Assembly: GCF_001953635.1 (NCBI RefSeq)
Contig: NZ_MEJH01000008.1
Location: forward strand, 119,611 to 183,610
Reading direction: 5' to 3'
Source: Alteromonas abrolhosensis
GTDB lineage: Bacteria; Pseudomonadota; Gammaproteobacteria; Enterobacterales; Alteromonadaceae
Length of the DNA stretch: 64,000 bases
A program made the position numbers and the translations under genes. Shown one piece after another: positions 43,702 to 53,182 of the stretch. A model generated the notes under the pieces. It was not told where the DNA came from. It did no database searches and was given only the letters and a program-made list of their open reading frames with translations. Each line of letters opens with the position of its first letter. The first letter of the stretch is position 1.

Positions 43702-43730
43702 AAAAAGCTCGCTCTCTCGCGAGCTTTTTT
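43702..43730 (+). terminator. Intrinsic terminator of dusA
   Basis: Stem AAAAAGCTCGC / GCGAGCTTTTT with a 6-nt loop and T-run. Confidence 0.9.
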
Positions 43731-43850
43731 GTTTATTCCTAAAATAATCAACTGTTTAAGCTCTTTTTAAGGAGTTGGCACGGCTCTCGCAATCCTCTAA
43801 GTATCGCAACAACGGCGTGTTGTTGCACTGACTAAATTCAGAGGGAAATT

Positions 43851-44138
43851 ATGAAAACTTCACTAATCGCAGCAACTTTACTGACGGCAAGCATGGCAAG
43901 CAGCGTAGCAAATGCAGAAGAGTCAGTGCTTCAAACGTTTTTGACTAATGTGGTTTCAAATGCAGTGGCTACCACATCGCAGGAAATTAAAGCAGACGTA
44001 TATCAGGCTGTGGCGAACGCCACTTATCACTTCGAGTTAAGCCCACAGGAAGTGCGTGGTAACGGTAAAGTCAGTGTAACTGATTTAGTTGTAGCCACTT
44101 CGCCTGAAGGTAGTTCGGCAGACGAAGATGCTGATTAA
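43851..44138 (+). CDS. Small secreted protein
   Basis: 95 residues with a signal peptide (MKTSLIAATLLTASMASSVANA) and an acidic tail (SSADEDAD). GAGGGAAA precedes the ATG; a terminator follows. No family recognised. It is a single-gene unit between dusA and the psp cluster. Confidence 0.6.
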   Translation: MKTSLIAATLLTASMASSVANAEESVLQTFLTNVVSNAVATTSQEIKADVYQAVANATYHFELSPQEVRGNGKVSVTDLVVATSPEGSSADEDAD

Positions 44139-44157
44139 TTCGATGTACTTATTCACT

Positions 44158-44182
44158 AAAAGCGCCGAAAGGCGCTTTTTTT
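44158..44182 (+). terminator. Intrinsic terminator
   Basis: Stem AAAGCGCC / GGCGCTTT around a GAAA tetraloop, followed by a T-run. Confidence 0.9.
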
Positions 44183-44339
44183 GTGCGTGAAGCACAGCTT
44201 GAAATTAAAAAAACTGTGGTTGGTCAATTTAACAATGTCGTTGGTTAAATACGCTAATAAATTGTATTTGGTTGCGAAGTGAACAGCTTTTTGTTTTCCT
44301 AAAATCTATTAAGTCTATACTAATCAATTGGTTACGAAA

Positions 44340-44356
44340 TTGGCATGTTCATTGTA
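44340..44356 (+). promoter_or_regulatory. Sigma-54-type -24/-12 promoter of the psp cluster
   Basis: TTGGCATGTTCATTGTA matches the consensus TGGCACG-N4-TTGCW with the invariant GG and only C-to-T variants in the -24 block and -12 GC. It lies about 105 bases before pspA, in line with the known sigma-54 control of psp operons by PspF. The pspF gene is not in this window. Confidence 0.65.
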
Positions 44357-44459
44357 ATAGTTTAACTGTTGAGAAGAACTCAGTCAGCGGTAACCAGCGG
44401 TAGCGTCACGAAGAATAAGTGCTGGAAGCCACAACACTACTTTTAACGGAGAAATAATC

Positions 44460-45128
44460 ATGGGTATGTTTTCACGCATAAACGATATTGTTCAAGCAAA
44501 CATCAATGCGATGTTAGATAAGGCTGAAGATCCTGAAAAAATCATTCGTTTGATTATTCAAGAAATGGAAGAAACATTAGTTGAGGTTCGCACCGATGCA
44601 GCACGATTTATCGCCCAGCAGAAAACGTTAACGCGTCACATCGCGTCTGCGAAAAAGGAAGTAGAAGGGTGGCAGCACAAAGCGCAAATCGCAATGAATA
44701 ATGATAAGGAGTCATTGGCTAAAGCTGCGCTAATTGAAAAGCAAAAATATGTCGCAAAACTTTCTTCTCTTGAAGAACAAGAAGCGCATCTTGCAGAAAG
44801 TATCGAAAAGATCCAAGGCGATACCGCGCGCTTGAACAGTAAATTGGCGGAAGCCAAGGCTAAGCAAAAAACGCTGGTTCAGCGTAAACATTCAGCGCAA
44901 ACACGCTTGAAAGTAAAACAGGCTGACCATGAAGGCAAAATTGATGATGCCATGATGCGTTTTGAGAGTTACGAACAACGTATTGATCACTTAGAAGCGC
45001 AAGTCGATGCGTATGACTTAACAAAGTCAAATGAAGCAACTTCATTGCAAGCACAGTTCGACGCAATGGAAGCGGATGAAGCTATTGAAAAGGAATTGGC
45101 TGAACTTAAAAAGAAAAAGGTCGCGTAA
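44460..45128 (+). CDS. pspA: Phage shock protein A
   Basis: 222 residues, the standard length, starting MGMFSRINDIVQANINAMLDKAEDP with the amphipathic N-terminal helix, and otherwise almost entirely coiled coil. PspA is an ESCRT-III/Vipp1-like protein that binds stressed inner membrane and restrains PspF. GGAG precedes the ATG. It is followed by a PspC-domain gene and a membrane protein, but not by pspB. Control by the sigma-54-like promoter upstream is likely. Confidence 0.96.
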   Translation: MGMFSRINDIVQANINAMLDKAEDPEKIIRLIIQEMEETLVEVRTDAARFIAQQKTLTRHIASAKKEVEGWQHKAQIAMNNDKESLAKAALIEKQKYVAKLSSLEEQEAHLAESIEKIQGDTARLNSKLAEAKAKQKTLVQRKHSAQTRLKVKQADHEGKIDDAMMRFESYEQRIDHLEAQVDAYDLTKSNEATSLQAQFDAMEADEAIEKELAELKKKKVA

Positions 45129-45190
45129 GCGACCTCAAGTACCGCAAGCCCATATTGTAGATATCGAAGTAAGCATTTTTGGAGAAGATG

Positions 45191-45391
45191 ATGAAAGTAC
45201 CATCACAAAAGCGAATTTATAGAGACCTTGATTCTGGAATCATTTCAGGTGTGTGTGCAGGGGTTGCACGTTATTTTGATATAGATGCAGTATGGGTGAG
45301 AGCGGCTGCCGTTGCTGGGTTGTTTATCGCGACACCTATTACACTATTAGCTTATGTTGCAGCCGTAATTTTATTGCCGAGATTAGTGTAA
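45191..45391 (+). CDS. pspC: PspC-domain membrane protein
   Basis: 66 residues from MKVPSQKRIYRDLDSGIISGVCAGVARYFD, the canonical PspC start (IxGVCAGxAxYFxxD), followed by a membrane helix pair region ending ILLPRLV. It is only the PspC core domain, shorter than E. coli PspC. ATG 45191 is chosen since GGAG lies six bases upstream. It overlaps the next gene by one base (TAATG). It should act as the inner-membrane partner of PspA. Confidence 0.9.
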   Translation: MKVPSQKRIYRDLDSGIISGVCAGVARYFDIDAVWVRAAAVAGLFIATPITLLAYVAAVILLPRLV

Positions 45392-45753
45392 TGAAAAACT
45401 TTCTAATTGCATTGGTCATCGCCATTATTCTGGTGAACTGTTTAGGCAGTTTGGTTGATAGCTGGTTAGGTATGCACCTGGTTATGTCAGATGATTTACT
45501 AAGTCCATGGGAAAACGTAGCAGTATTGTCGCTAGTTGGCGTAGTCCTAGCTATCGTTGGATTTGTGGTTGCTGTAAGCGTTGTTGGCACCATTCTGTTA
45601 GCGCTTGGCGCGGGGTTTTTAGCGCTATTAGTTGTGGGCGTAAGTGCATTTTGGCCAATAATACTTATCGCAATTGCGCTCTATGCACTGAAAAACCGAA
45701 ATTCTGCCGCCTATAAGCAGCAAAATGACGGAAATATGCACCATAATGTATAA
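45391..45753 (+). CDS. Membrane protein of the psp cluster
   Basis: 120 residues, three strongly hydrophobic segments (LIALVIAIILVNCLG; VLSLVGVVLAIVGFVVAVSVVGTILL; FLALLVVGVSAFWPIILIAIALYAL) and a polar tail with two His. One-base overlap with pspC indicates coupling. No Psp subfamily name can be fixed; it takes the place of pspB/pspD. Confidence 0.75.
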   Translation: MKNFLIALVIAIILVNCLGSLVDSWLGMHLVMSDDLLSPWENVAVLSLVGVVLAIVGFVVAVSVVGTILLALGAGFLALLVVGVSAFWPIILIAIALYALKNRNSAAYKQQNDGNMHHNV

Positions 45754-45906
45754 TCATCATAATTTTATTTAAGTTGTGTTAACGTAGTAAAAGATGGTGA
45801 TATTAGACAGCCGTCATAAAGGTTTCGCATTTTTCACATAGTATAAAGACCACGAATAGCTGACCTCCGTCGGCTATTTGTTATTTAAAAGGAAGGTTGG
45901 TGTTAT

Positions 45907-46899
45907 ATGAGACAATCTATTAACTCAAAACGGATAGCGATTGTCGCTGTGGTGATATTTTTGCTTTTCTGGCTAATTGGTTGGTACTGGAGTTTATCCC
46001 CAGATACATTTGATGTTAGAAAGCGCTTAGAACAAAACTCGCCAGTTGAAAACCCAACCAATATTGCGGGTTACACATTGACCACCACTATGATCGATGT
46101 GTCAGAAACCTTAATTGATAAGCCAGGTGGGTATCTTTCTAACGATATTACTCCTCCCGGCATCTTTTTAGATAACATGCCTGCATGGGAGTTCGGTGCG
46201 CTGGAAATGGTGCGCGATCTGGCACTTTCAATGCGCAAAGACTTTAGCCGCTCTCAATCTCAGTCTATTGAAAATCCGTATCTTACAAAGGCCCATCCTA
46301 AGTTCAATATGGACCACAAAAGCTGGGCATTGCCTTCTTCTGAATCAAGTTATGCCGATGGTATAGCGCTTCTAAAAAAATACCGTGACGAGTTAGCCAA
46401 TACCCGAAATACCGACAGTCAGTTTTATACTCGAGCAGACAACTTACGCGAGTGGTTGAAACAGGTAGAAAAACGTTTGGGTAGTTATTCACAAAGACTT
46501 AGTGCCAGCGTAGGATCGGCGAGAATAAATACCGATTTGGCGGGTGACTCAAATGCTAAACAGTCTTCTCCTGTAGCCAGCCAGCGTGTAGTTAAAACGA
46601 GTTGGTGGAAACTAGACGATAATTTCTATGAAGCACGCGGAGCTACATGGGCTTTGCTTCATTTTCTAAAAGCCGTAGAAATTGAGTTCTACGATGTACT
46701 GGAAGATAAGAATGCATTGGTTAGTCTTCAGCAAATTATTCGGGAACTGGAAGCGACACAACAGTCGGTATTTAGTCCCATGATTTTAAATGGCAGCGGT
46801 TTCGGCATGCTAGCGAACCATTCTTTGGTAATGGCAAACTATATTTCTCGTGCAAACGCTGCTTTAATTGAACTTTCAGAACTTCTTAATCAAGGATAA
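45907..46899 (+). CDS. DUF2333 family inner-membrane protein
   Basis: 330 residues with one N-terminal membrane helix (IAIVAVVIFLLFWLIGWYW) and a large periplasmic domain; GYTLTTTMIDVSETLIDKPGGYLSNDITPPG is a DUF2333 hallmark. AAGGAAGG precedes the ATG. It lies three bases before a beta-barrel gene, so the two are co-transcribed. The function of the family is not established. Confidence 0.85.
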   Translation: MRQSINSKRIAIVAVVIFLLFWLIGWYWSLSPDTFDVRKRLEQNSPVENPTNIAGYTLTTTMIDVSETLIDKPGGYLSNDITPPGIFLDNMPAWEFGALEMVRDLALSMRKDFSRSQSQSIENPYLTKAHPKFNMDHKSWALPSSESSYADGIALLKKYRDELANTRNTDSQFYTRADNLREWLKQVEKRLGSYSQRLSASVGSARINTDLAGDSNAKQSSPVASQRVVKTSWWKLDDNFYEARGATWALLHFLKAVEIEFYDVLEDKNALVSLQQIIRELEATQQSVFSPMILNGSGFGMLANHSLVMANYISRANAALIELSELLNQG

Positions 46900-46902
46900 T
46901 TA

Positions 46903-47658
46903 ATGAAAAAGGGTCTTATAGCTGCCGCATTGGGATGCGCATTAGTTTCAGTTTCATCTCAAGCAGACACTATCGCAGGCGTATATGTTGGAGCCCAAGT
47001 ATGGCAAACTGATACGCAGGGCGGTTTTGCTGATAGCAACAACACCGCTGACTTTAACTTTGATGATGAGACCAATACGGCGCTATACATTGCCTTTGAG
47101 CATCCGGTACCGTTTTTACCTAACGTAAAAGTAAATCACACGACATTAGATAACTCGGGCACCACAACGCTTCAGTCTGAATTCACTTTTGACGGCGAAC
47201 TATTTACTGAAAGCACAACGGTTAATACTGAAGTGGAACTTGATGCTACCGATTTCATTTTGTACTACGAGTTATTTGACAACGACTTAGTAAGCTTTGA
47301 CTTAGGTGTTAATGCGAAGTACATCGATGGCGCACTGTTCGTTGTAGATAGAGCAAGCGACACAAGTGGGTCAGCAGAATTTTCTGGCATTGTTCCGATG
47401 GCTTATTCCAAGGTTCAATTAGGATTACCGTTCACAGGTTTATCAGCATACTTTGAAGGAAGTTATTTGTCGTTTGACGACCATGAACTAAGTGACTATC
47501 AAGCTGCAATTCAGTACTCATTCATTGAAAGCTTAGCCGTTGATATGACGCTTCAGGTGGGTTACAGAAATGTAACGGTTGATATCGAAGACCTTGATGA
47601 CGTGTACGCTGATATGGAATTCGACGGCGTATTTGCAGGCCTTGAACTACATTTTTAG
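46903..47658 (+). CDS. TIGR04219-type outer-membrane beta-barrel protein
   Basis: 251 residues with a signal peptide (LIAAALGCALVSVSSQA) and an alternating beta-strand pattern ending in ELHF, a C-terminal Phe as used by the BAM machine. The start DTIAGVYVGAQVWQTDTQGGF fits the TIGR04219 family. It likely sits in the outer membrane; cargo or role unknown. It follows the DUF2333 gene by three bases and ends in a strong terminator. Confidence 0.82.
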   Translation: MKKGLIAAALGCALVSVSSQADTIAGVYVGAQVWQTDTQGGFADSNNTADFNFDDETNTALYIAFEHPVPFLPNVKVNHTTLDNSGTTTLQSEFTFDGELFTESTTVNTEVELDATDFILYYELFDNDLVSFDLGVNAKYIDGALFVVDRASDTSGSAEFSGIVPMAYSKVQLGLPFTGLSAYFEGSYLSFDDHELSDYQAAIQYSFIESLAVDMTLQVGYRNVTVDIEDLDDVYADMEFDGVFAGLELHF

Positions 47659-47676
47659 GCCCTAACTACTTATTTT

Positions 47677-47713
47677 AAAAGGCGTGACTGTTATTGCAGC
47701 TCACGCCTTTTTT
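47677..47713 (+). terminator. Intrinsic terminator
   Basis: Stem AAAAGGCGTGA / TCACGCCTTTT with a further CTG/CAG pairing in the loop and a T-run. Confidence 0.9.
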
Positions 47714-47857
47714 ATTGCTCCTTGCAAAAATTCGATCGTGTTATTACCTATTCGCACAGTCATTAGCACTTTCAGTAATAAAAAAGTTTCATTTATTCTT
47801 TTCTCTTCTTGAAGAAAGCCGTTAGCCTTAGCGCCATTGATAAAAGGCTAAAAGACT

Positions 47858-49681
47858 ATGTCACAAGATTCTAATTCGAACTCAGCGCCAGGCGCGGTAT
47901 TAAACGAACAGCAGTGGAATGCGATTACGCAAGCCATTGCAGGCTTAAATCGTGATCAACTTACTTGGGTAAGTGGTTATGCTGCGGGCATGGCTGCTGC
48001 GCAAGGTGGTTCGGTCGCACCAATGATGCAAGGCACTCCTGCAGTAGCGGGTGATGCGCCAACGCTAACTATTTTGTACGGTTCACAAACCGGCAATGCA
48101 AAAGGTGTTGCTGCGCAATGCCAAGCGAAAGCTGAAGAAGCGGGCTTTAATAGTAAGCTAGTTAGCATGGCTGATTACAAGCCGCGTAACTTGAAGGCAG
48201 AAACTCACCTTGCGGTATTTGTGAGTACCCATGGTGAGGGCGACGCGCCAGACGATGCTATTGAGTTACATGAATTCTTGGCGGGTAAAAAAGCCCCGAA
48301 GCTAGCTAATACCAAATATGCCGTTTTAGGCTTGGGTGACAGTAGCTACGAGTTTTTCTGTCAGACGGGTAAAGATTTCGATGAACGCTTAGGTAAACTT
48401 GGCGGCAAAGCCATTGTTGAGAGACTAGATTGTGACGTCGACTATGAAGCGGAAGCCGAGGCATGGCTGAGCAAGCTAATCGACTCGCTAAAAGACGATT
48501 TTAGTGCTGCTCCGCAAGCTGCAGTAGCGGCGCAAACTGGCGCGGCAGTACAAAGTGTAGCAGCGCAAACATACACCAAAAAAGCGCCGTTTAAAGCAAC
48601 CTTAATTGAATCACAGAAAATCACAGGTCGTGATTCCGTTAAAGATATACGTCATATTGAGATAAGCCTTGAAGGTAGCGGTATTACCTATAAGCCAGGT
48701 GACGCACTTGGTGTGTGGTTTAAAAATGCGGCATCGTTGGTGTCAGAGCTTATAAGCATTTTGTCACTAGACGGCAATGCAGAAGTCTCTGTGGCTGACG
48801 CGACCATGTCACTCACCGAAGCGTTAAAGTCAAAGCTTGAATTAACACTAAGCTACCCTAATTTTATTAAGTCATATCAAGAGGCGACGGGCTCTGAGTC
48901 GCTGGCTGCACTAATGGAAGATAAAGCGCAGCTACGCACTTACATGGCTGAACGTCAAATCATTGATATTGTTCGCGACCATCCGGGTAAACTTTCTGCA
49001 CAGCAGCTTGTCGATGCTCTGCGACCACTAACGCCTCGCTTGTATTCTATAGCATCTAGCCAAGCCGAAGTGGAAGAAGAAGTACATTTAACCGTAGCTC
49101 ACGTCGACTATGAAGCGTTTGGGCATCGTCATCAAGGTGGCGCGTCGGGCTTTTTGTGTGAGTATTTAGAAGAAAATGGTGACGTAGAAGTCTTCGTTGA
49201 GAACAACGACAACTTCCGTTTGCCTGCTGATCCGAATACCCCTGTCATTATGGTTGGTCCGGGCACGGGTATTGCGCCGTTTAGATCGTTCATGCAAGAG
49301 CGTGACGTACAAGGTGCTGAAGGCAAAAACTGGTTGTTCTTTGGCAACCCACATTTCACACAAGATTTTCTGTATCAGGTGGAATGGCAAAGTTACGTTA
49401 AAGAAGGTCTGCTAGACAAAATTACGCTAGCATTCTCTCGTGACCAAGAAGAAAAAGTATATGTTCAGCACCGTTTACTTGAAAACGGGAAAGAAGTGTA
49501 CGAATGGCTAGAGCAGGGCGCGCACTTCTATGTGTGTGGCGATGCAATGCACATGGCGAAAGATGTAGAGAACGCCCTAATTAGTATTGTGCAAGAGCAC
49601 GGCTGTAAATCTGAAGCCGATGCAAAAGCCTATGTTGTAGAGTTACGAAAAGCGAAACGTTATCAGAAGGATGTCTATTAA
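47858..49681 (+). CDS. cysJ: NADPH-sulfite reductase flavoprotein (alpha) subunit
   Basis: 607 residues. Flavodoxin-like FMN domain (about 70-205, [15 protein letters not shown]), connecting region, FAD domain with PRLYSIASS and [11 protein letters not shown], then the NADPH domain with [12 protein letters not shown] and the conserved C-terminus KRYQKDVY. It passes electrons from NADPH to CysI for sulfite-to-sulfide reduction in the cytosol. Start of a cysJIH operon; its stop overlaps the cysI ATG by one base. Confidence 0.97.
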   Translation: MSQDSNSNSAPGAVLNEQQWNAITQAIAGLNRDQLTWVSGYAAGMAAAQGGSVAPMMQGTPAVAGDAPTLTILYGSQTGNAKGVAAQCQAKAEEAGFNSKLVSMADYKPRNLKAETHLAVFVSTHGEGDAPDDAIELHEFLAGKKAPKLANTKYAVLGLGDSSYEFFCQTGKDFDERLGKLGGKAIVERLDCDVDYEAEAEAWLSKLIDSLKDDFSAAPQAAVAAQTGAAVQSVAAQTYTKKAPFKATLIESQKITGRDSVKDIRHIEISLEGSGITYKPGDALGVWFKNAASLVSELISILSLDGNAEVSVADATMSLTEALKSKLELTLSYPNFIKSYQEATGSESLAALMEDKAQLRTYMAERQIIDIVRDHPGKLSAQQLVDALRPLTPRLYSIASSQAEVEEEVHLTVAHVDYEAFGHRHQGGASGFLCEYLEENGDVEVFVENNDNFRLPADPNTPVIMVGPGTGIAPFRSFMQERDVQGAEGKNWLFFGNPHFTQDFLYQVEWQSYVKEGLLDKITLAFSRDQEEKVYVQHRLLENGKEVYEWLEQGAHFYVCGDAMHMAKDVENALISIVQEHGCKSEADAKAYVVELRKAKRYQKDVY

Positions 49682-51402
49682 TGAGTAACGAAAAATCACC
49701 ATTTATCGTTGAGGGCAAACTGGCTGACAACGAGCGCTTAAAGCGCGAAAGTAATAATTTGCGTGGCACAATTACGACCGATCTTAAAGATGATCTGACC
49801 GGTGGCTTTACAGCTGACAATTTCCAGCTCATTCGTTTTCACGGTATGTACCAACAAGACGACCGCGATATTCGCGCTGAGCGTGCAAAGCAGAAACTTG
49901 AACCGCTTCACAATGTGATGTTGCGTGCCCGCTTACCTGGTGGTGTTATCACCCCAGACCAATGGTTAGCCATTGATAAGTTTGCCGCCGATCACACCAT
50001 GTATGGCAGCATTCGTTTAACTACCCGTCAAACGTTCCAGTTCCACGGTGTGTTAAAGCCAAAGATTAAGTCTATGCACCAAATGCTAAATAAAGTGGGC
50101 ATAGACTCTATTGCTACGGCCGGCGACGTAAACCGAAACGTATTATGTACGTCAAATCCTGTGGAATCTGAGTTACATCTTCAAGCGTTTGAATGGGCTA
50201 AAAAGATAAGTGAACACTTACTTCCTAAAACTCGAGCGTATGCAGAAATTTGGTTAGATGGCGAGAAAGTTGAAACAACTGAAAAGCCTGTAGAGCCTAT
50301 TTTGGGTGATAACTACTTGCCGCGTAAATTTAAAACGACAGTAGTTATTCCTCCGCAAAATGATGTAGATGTTCATGCGAATGATCTTAACTTTGTGGCG
50401 ATTGCAGAAAACGGCCAGCTAGTTGGCTTTAACGTACTTGTGGGTGGTGGTCTTGCGATGACCCACGGTGATAAGAGCACGTATCCACGAAAAGCGTCTG
50501 ACTTCGGATTTATTCCGCTTGAAAACACGCTCGACGTTGCCGCTGCGGTTGTAACAACCCAGCGTGATTGGGGTAACCGTGTTAACCGTAAGAACGCAAA
50601 GACCAAGTACACTTTAGAGCGTGTAGGGGTAGACAACTTTAAAGCTGAAGTTGAAAAGCGCGCGGGTGTGACGTTCCAAGAAAGTCGACCTTACGAGTTC
50701 ACAGGTCGCGGCGATCGATTTGGCTGGGTTGAAGGCATTGACGGTAAATACCACCTTACCGTGTTCATCGAGAACGGCCGTATTTTGGATTACCCAGGCA
50801 AAACGTTAAAAACAGGCTGTGCAGAAATTGCCAAAATCCATAAAGGTGATTTCCGTTTAACTGCCAACCAGAATTTGATTATTGCCGGTGTAGCGCCGCA
50901 AGACAAAGACAAGATTGAAGCATTAGCCCGTGAACATGGATTAATAGCACCATCAATTTCAAACCAGCGACTAGATTCAATGGCTTGTGTTGCATTGCCA
51001 ACCTGTCCACTAGCCATGGCTGAAGCTGAGCGTTACTTGCCTGATGCCGTTACAGAGTTAGAAGGTTTGCTAGCTAAGCACGGCTTAGAGGAAGACAGCG
51101 TTATTTTCCGTGTAACGGGCTGCCCGAACGGTTGTGGTCGAGCGATGCTGTCTGAAGTTGGCTTAGTAGGTAAGGGCCCAGGTAAATACAATTTGCACTT
51201 GGGTGGAAACCGAGAAGGTACGCGTATTCCACGTATGTATCGAGAAAACATTAGCGAACAGGAAATCATGGCTGAACTCGATACGCTGCTTGGCCAATGG
51301 GCGAAGGAGCGTGAAGCGGGTGAAGCGTTTGGTGATTTTGTGGTTCGCGCTGGTGTTGTAAAACCAGTAGTAGACTCCGCACGGGATTTCTATGACGAAT
51401 AA
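49681..51402 (+). CDS. cysI: Sulfite reductase hemoprotein (beta) subunit
   Basis: 573 residues. The siroheme/[4Fe-4S] ligands are visible as [19 protein letters not shown] and [12 protein letters not shown], and [12 protein letters not shown] is the conserved siroheme-binding block. Six-electron reduction of sulfite to sulfide, with CysJ as electron donor. It overlaps cysJ by one base and cysH by eleven bases. Confidence 0.97.
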   Translation: MSNEKSPFIVEGKLADNERLKRESNNLRGTITTDLKDDLTGGFTADNFQLIRFHGMYQQDDRDIRAERAKQKLEPLHNVMLRARLPGGVITPDQWLAIDKFAADHTMYGSIRLTTRQTFQFHGVLKPKIKSMHQMLNKVGIDSIATAGDVNRNVLCTSNPVESELHLQAFEWAKKISEHLLPKTRAYAEIWLDGEKVETTEKPVEPILGDNYLPRKFKTTVVIPPQNDVDVHANDLNFVAIAENGQLVGFNVLVGGGLAMTHGDKSTYPRKASDFGFIPLENTLDVAAAVVTTQRDWGNRVNRKNAKTKYTLERVGVDNFKAEVEKRAGVTFQESRPYEFTGRGDRFGWVEGIDGKYHLTVFIENGRILDYPGKTLKTGCAEIAKIHKGDFRLTANQNLIIAGVAPQDKDKIEALAREHGLIAPSISNQRLDSMACVALPTCPLAMAEAERYLPDAVTELEGLLAKHGLEEDSVIFRVTGCPNGCGRAMLSEVGLVGKGPGKYNLHLGGNREGTRIPRMYRENISEQEIMAELDTLLGQWAKEREAGEAFGDFVVRAGVVKPVVDSARDFYDE

Positions 51403-52135
51403 TACAGCGACAAAGCAGCCTTTAACGCTCGATATCAGTAAGGAAGCCCTTGCTGATATCAATGAGACGTTGGAGAAAATGACAGCGCAAGAGCGAGTTG
51501 CTTGGGCGCTGGAAAACTTGCCCGATACTCATATTGTGTCTTCGAGCTTCGGAGCACAGTCGGCGGTTATGCTGCATATGCTTACACAGGCACAGCCGGA
51601 TATTCCAGTTGTGCTTACCGATACAGGTTATCTTTTTCCTGAGACCTACAAGTTCATTGATGAGCTTGTAGAGAAGTTGAAGTTAAATCTTCACGTGTAC
51701 AGTGCAGATATGTCTTCTGCATGGCAGGAAGCGCGGTTTGGTAGACTTTGGGAACAAGGCATTGAAGGTATTGAAAAATACAACAAAATGAACAAAGTCG
51801 AGCCTATGCAGCGGGCATTAAGTGACCTTAATGCGGGTACATGGTTTGCGGGCTTGCGCAGAAGCCAGTCTGACACTAGAGGAAAGCTTCCGGTACTTCA
51901 AAAAGTAGGGCAGCAGTTCAAACTTTACCCAATCATTGATTGGAGTAATAAAGACCTACATTATTATTTAAAAGATAATGATCTATCTTATCATCCGCTC
52001 TGGGAGCAAGGGTACGTATCCATTGGTGATTGGCATACTACACAATCTCTTCAGGAAGGAATGAGCGAACAAGATACGCGTTTCTTTGGATTGAAACGCG
52101 AGTGTGGACTGCACGAGTTTGGTGACGGTATTTAA
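51392..52135 (+). CDS. cysH: Phosphoadenylyl-sulfate reductase (thioredoxin)
   Basis: 247 residues. [15 protein letters not shown] and [13 protein letters not shown] bind [15 protein letters not shown] is the conserved basic loop; ECGLH near the C-terminus gives the single catalytic Cys, as in the PAPS-specific enterobacterial type without an Fe-S cluster. It makes sulfite for CysJI. The ATG lies within the end of cysI. The stop overlaps that of the convergent gene. Confidence 0.96.
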   Translation: MTNNTATKQPLTLDISKEALADINETLEKMTAQERVAWALENLPDTHIVSSSFGAQSAVMLHMLTQAQPDIPVVLTDTGYLFPETYKFIDELVEKLKLNLHVYSADMSSAWQEARFGRLWEQGIEGIEKYNKMNKVEPMQRALSDLNAGTWFAGLRRSQSDTRGKLPVLQKVGQQFKLYPIIDWSNKDLHYYLKDNDLSYHPLWEQGYVSIGDWHTTQSLQEGMSEQDTRFFGLKRECGLHEFGDGI

Positions 52136-52150
52136 CTTACGTTAAATACC
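52127..52150. terminator. Perfect hairpin spanning two convergent stop codons
   Basis: GGTATTTAAC - TTAC - GTTAAATACC, a perfect 10-bp stem with a 4-nt loop. Both the cysH stop and the stop of the minus-strand gene lie inside it. No clear T-run follows, so termination is likely only partial; it may protect RNA 3' ends. Confidence 0.5.
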
Positions 52151-53040
52151 TCGCCCAATACCGACTTTATGCTAGTTAAATAGGCTTCATTGGGCGATTT
52201 AGTCACTAATTTATACAGTTCACTGCCCACCGAAGTGAACTTGTAATACACCAAGGCAACCCCCGACGTCTTACTAGTTAATGAGATATTTTCATTAACA
52301 CATCGCCACGTGACTTGCTGACCTTCAGCATATTCACCGCTTTCAATCTCGCTCGCGTAAATTAATTTCATTTCCTGCAAAGACAACAAATCAGGGTAAC
52401 TCAACCCAACGTTGGCTAAGTTTATCTGTTCGGGAACGGGGCGCTTCAGAAGAGAGAACAAGCCTTTACGTTTGTGGTAGCCCACTAATATGCGCGGCAC
52501 CGTGTCGTTATTTCTTCTACTGGCCACATTTGCAGCCTTATTGAATACTTGGGCATCCCTATGTGTTAACGTTTTTAATAGCTGAAGGGTACGCAGTGAA
52601 AAGCTACCTGGGCGCGCCACTTCAACAGCAAAAATCTTTCCCCATAATTCCTGCATAGGTGGGCTATAAATTTCCTCAGCCATGGTACTAAATGCAAAAA
52701 ACCAGTCGGGATCAAGATTATCGCTAGTTTGTTCGTTGATCGTCACATTTAATGCTATATTTAATACAGCTTGAAGATTGCTCGCTTTTTGGGTTTCTAA
52801 AATTTGTTTTCTTCGTTCTAGCGCATGCTTTTGCTTTTTAGGATCAGGAGACATCATAGAGGGGCTAATTCCCACTCTGGCAAACCATGAAAGCATACGT
52901 TGGCGACTAGCATCGGTTTTCACTGTGTTGCTGGCCGCTTTCTCAGCCGCAGGCGATTCTGCTGTCACCTTGACAGTCTTCTCCTCTGTTTGCTGAGGTT
53001 TTTTGACTTCAGGGGAAAAGTGCTGGGATGTAATCTTCAT
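52132..53040 (-). CDS. TIGR03899-like conserved protein
   Basis: 302 residues, soluble. A variable Lys/Glu-rich N-terminus is followed by [23 protein letters not shown] and [49 protein letters not shown], a block I associate with the TIGR03899 family of Vibrio and Alteromonas. Function unknown. Similar helical segments occur in DUF2806-type proteins. Single gene with a free upstream region. Confidence 0.7.
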   Translation of the reverse strand: MKITSQHFSPEVKKPQQTEEKTVKVTAESPAAEKAASNTVKTDASRQRMLSWFARVGISPSMMSPDPKKQKHALERRKQILETQKASNLQAVLNIALNVTINEQTSDNLDPDWFFAFSTMAEEIYSPPMQELWGKIFAVEVARPGSFSLRTLQLLKTLTHRDAQVFNKAANVASRRNNDTVPRILVGYHKRKGLFSLLKRPVPEQINLANVGLSYPDLLSLQEMKLIYASEIESGEYAEGQQVTWRCVNENISLTSKTSGVALVYYKFTSVGSELYKLVTKSPNEAYLTSIKSVLGEVFNVS

Positions 53041-53182
53041 AAATGCTTAAATGATCGAATGTAAAATGGCATGTAACATGAGAGCACTATTGCATTGCGT
53101 AACCCATTTATCAATGTAATCGTCGCCTTAATACAATGAATAGCGCATTCTTGTTTTGTATGTATCGAGGAAATGAGCGGTA

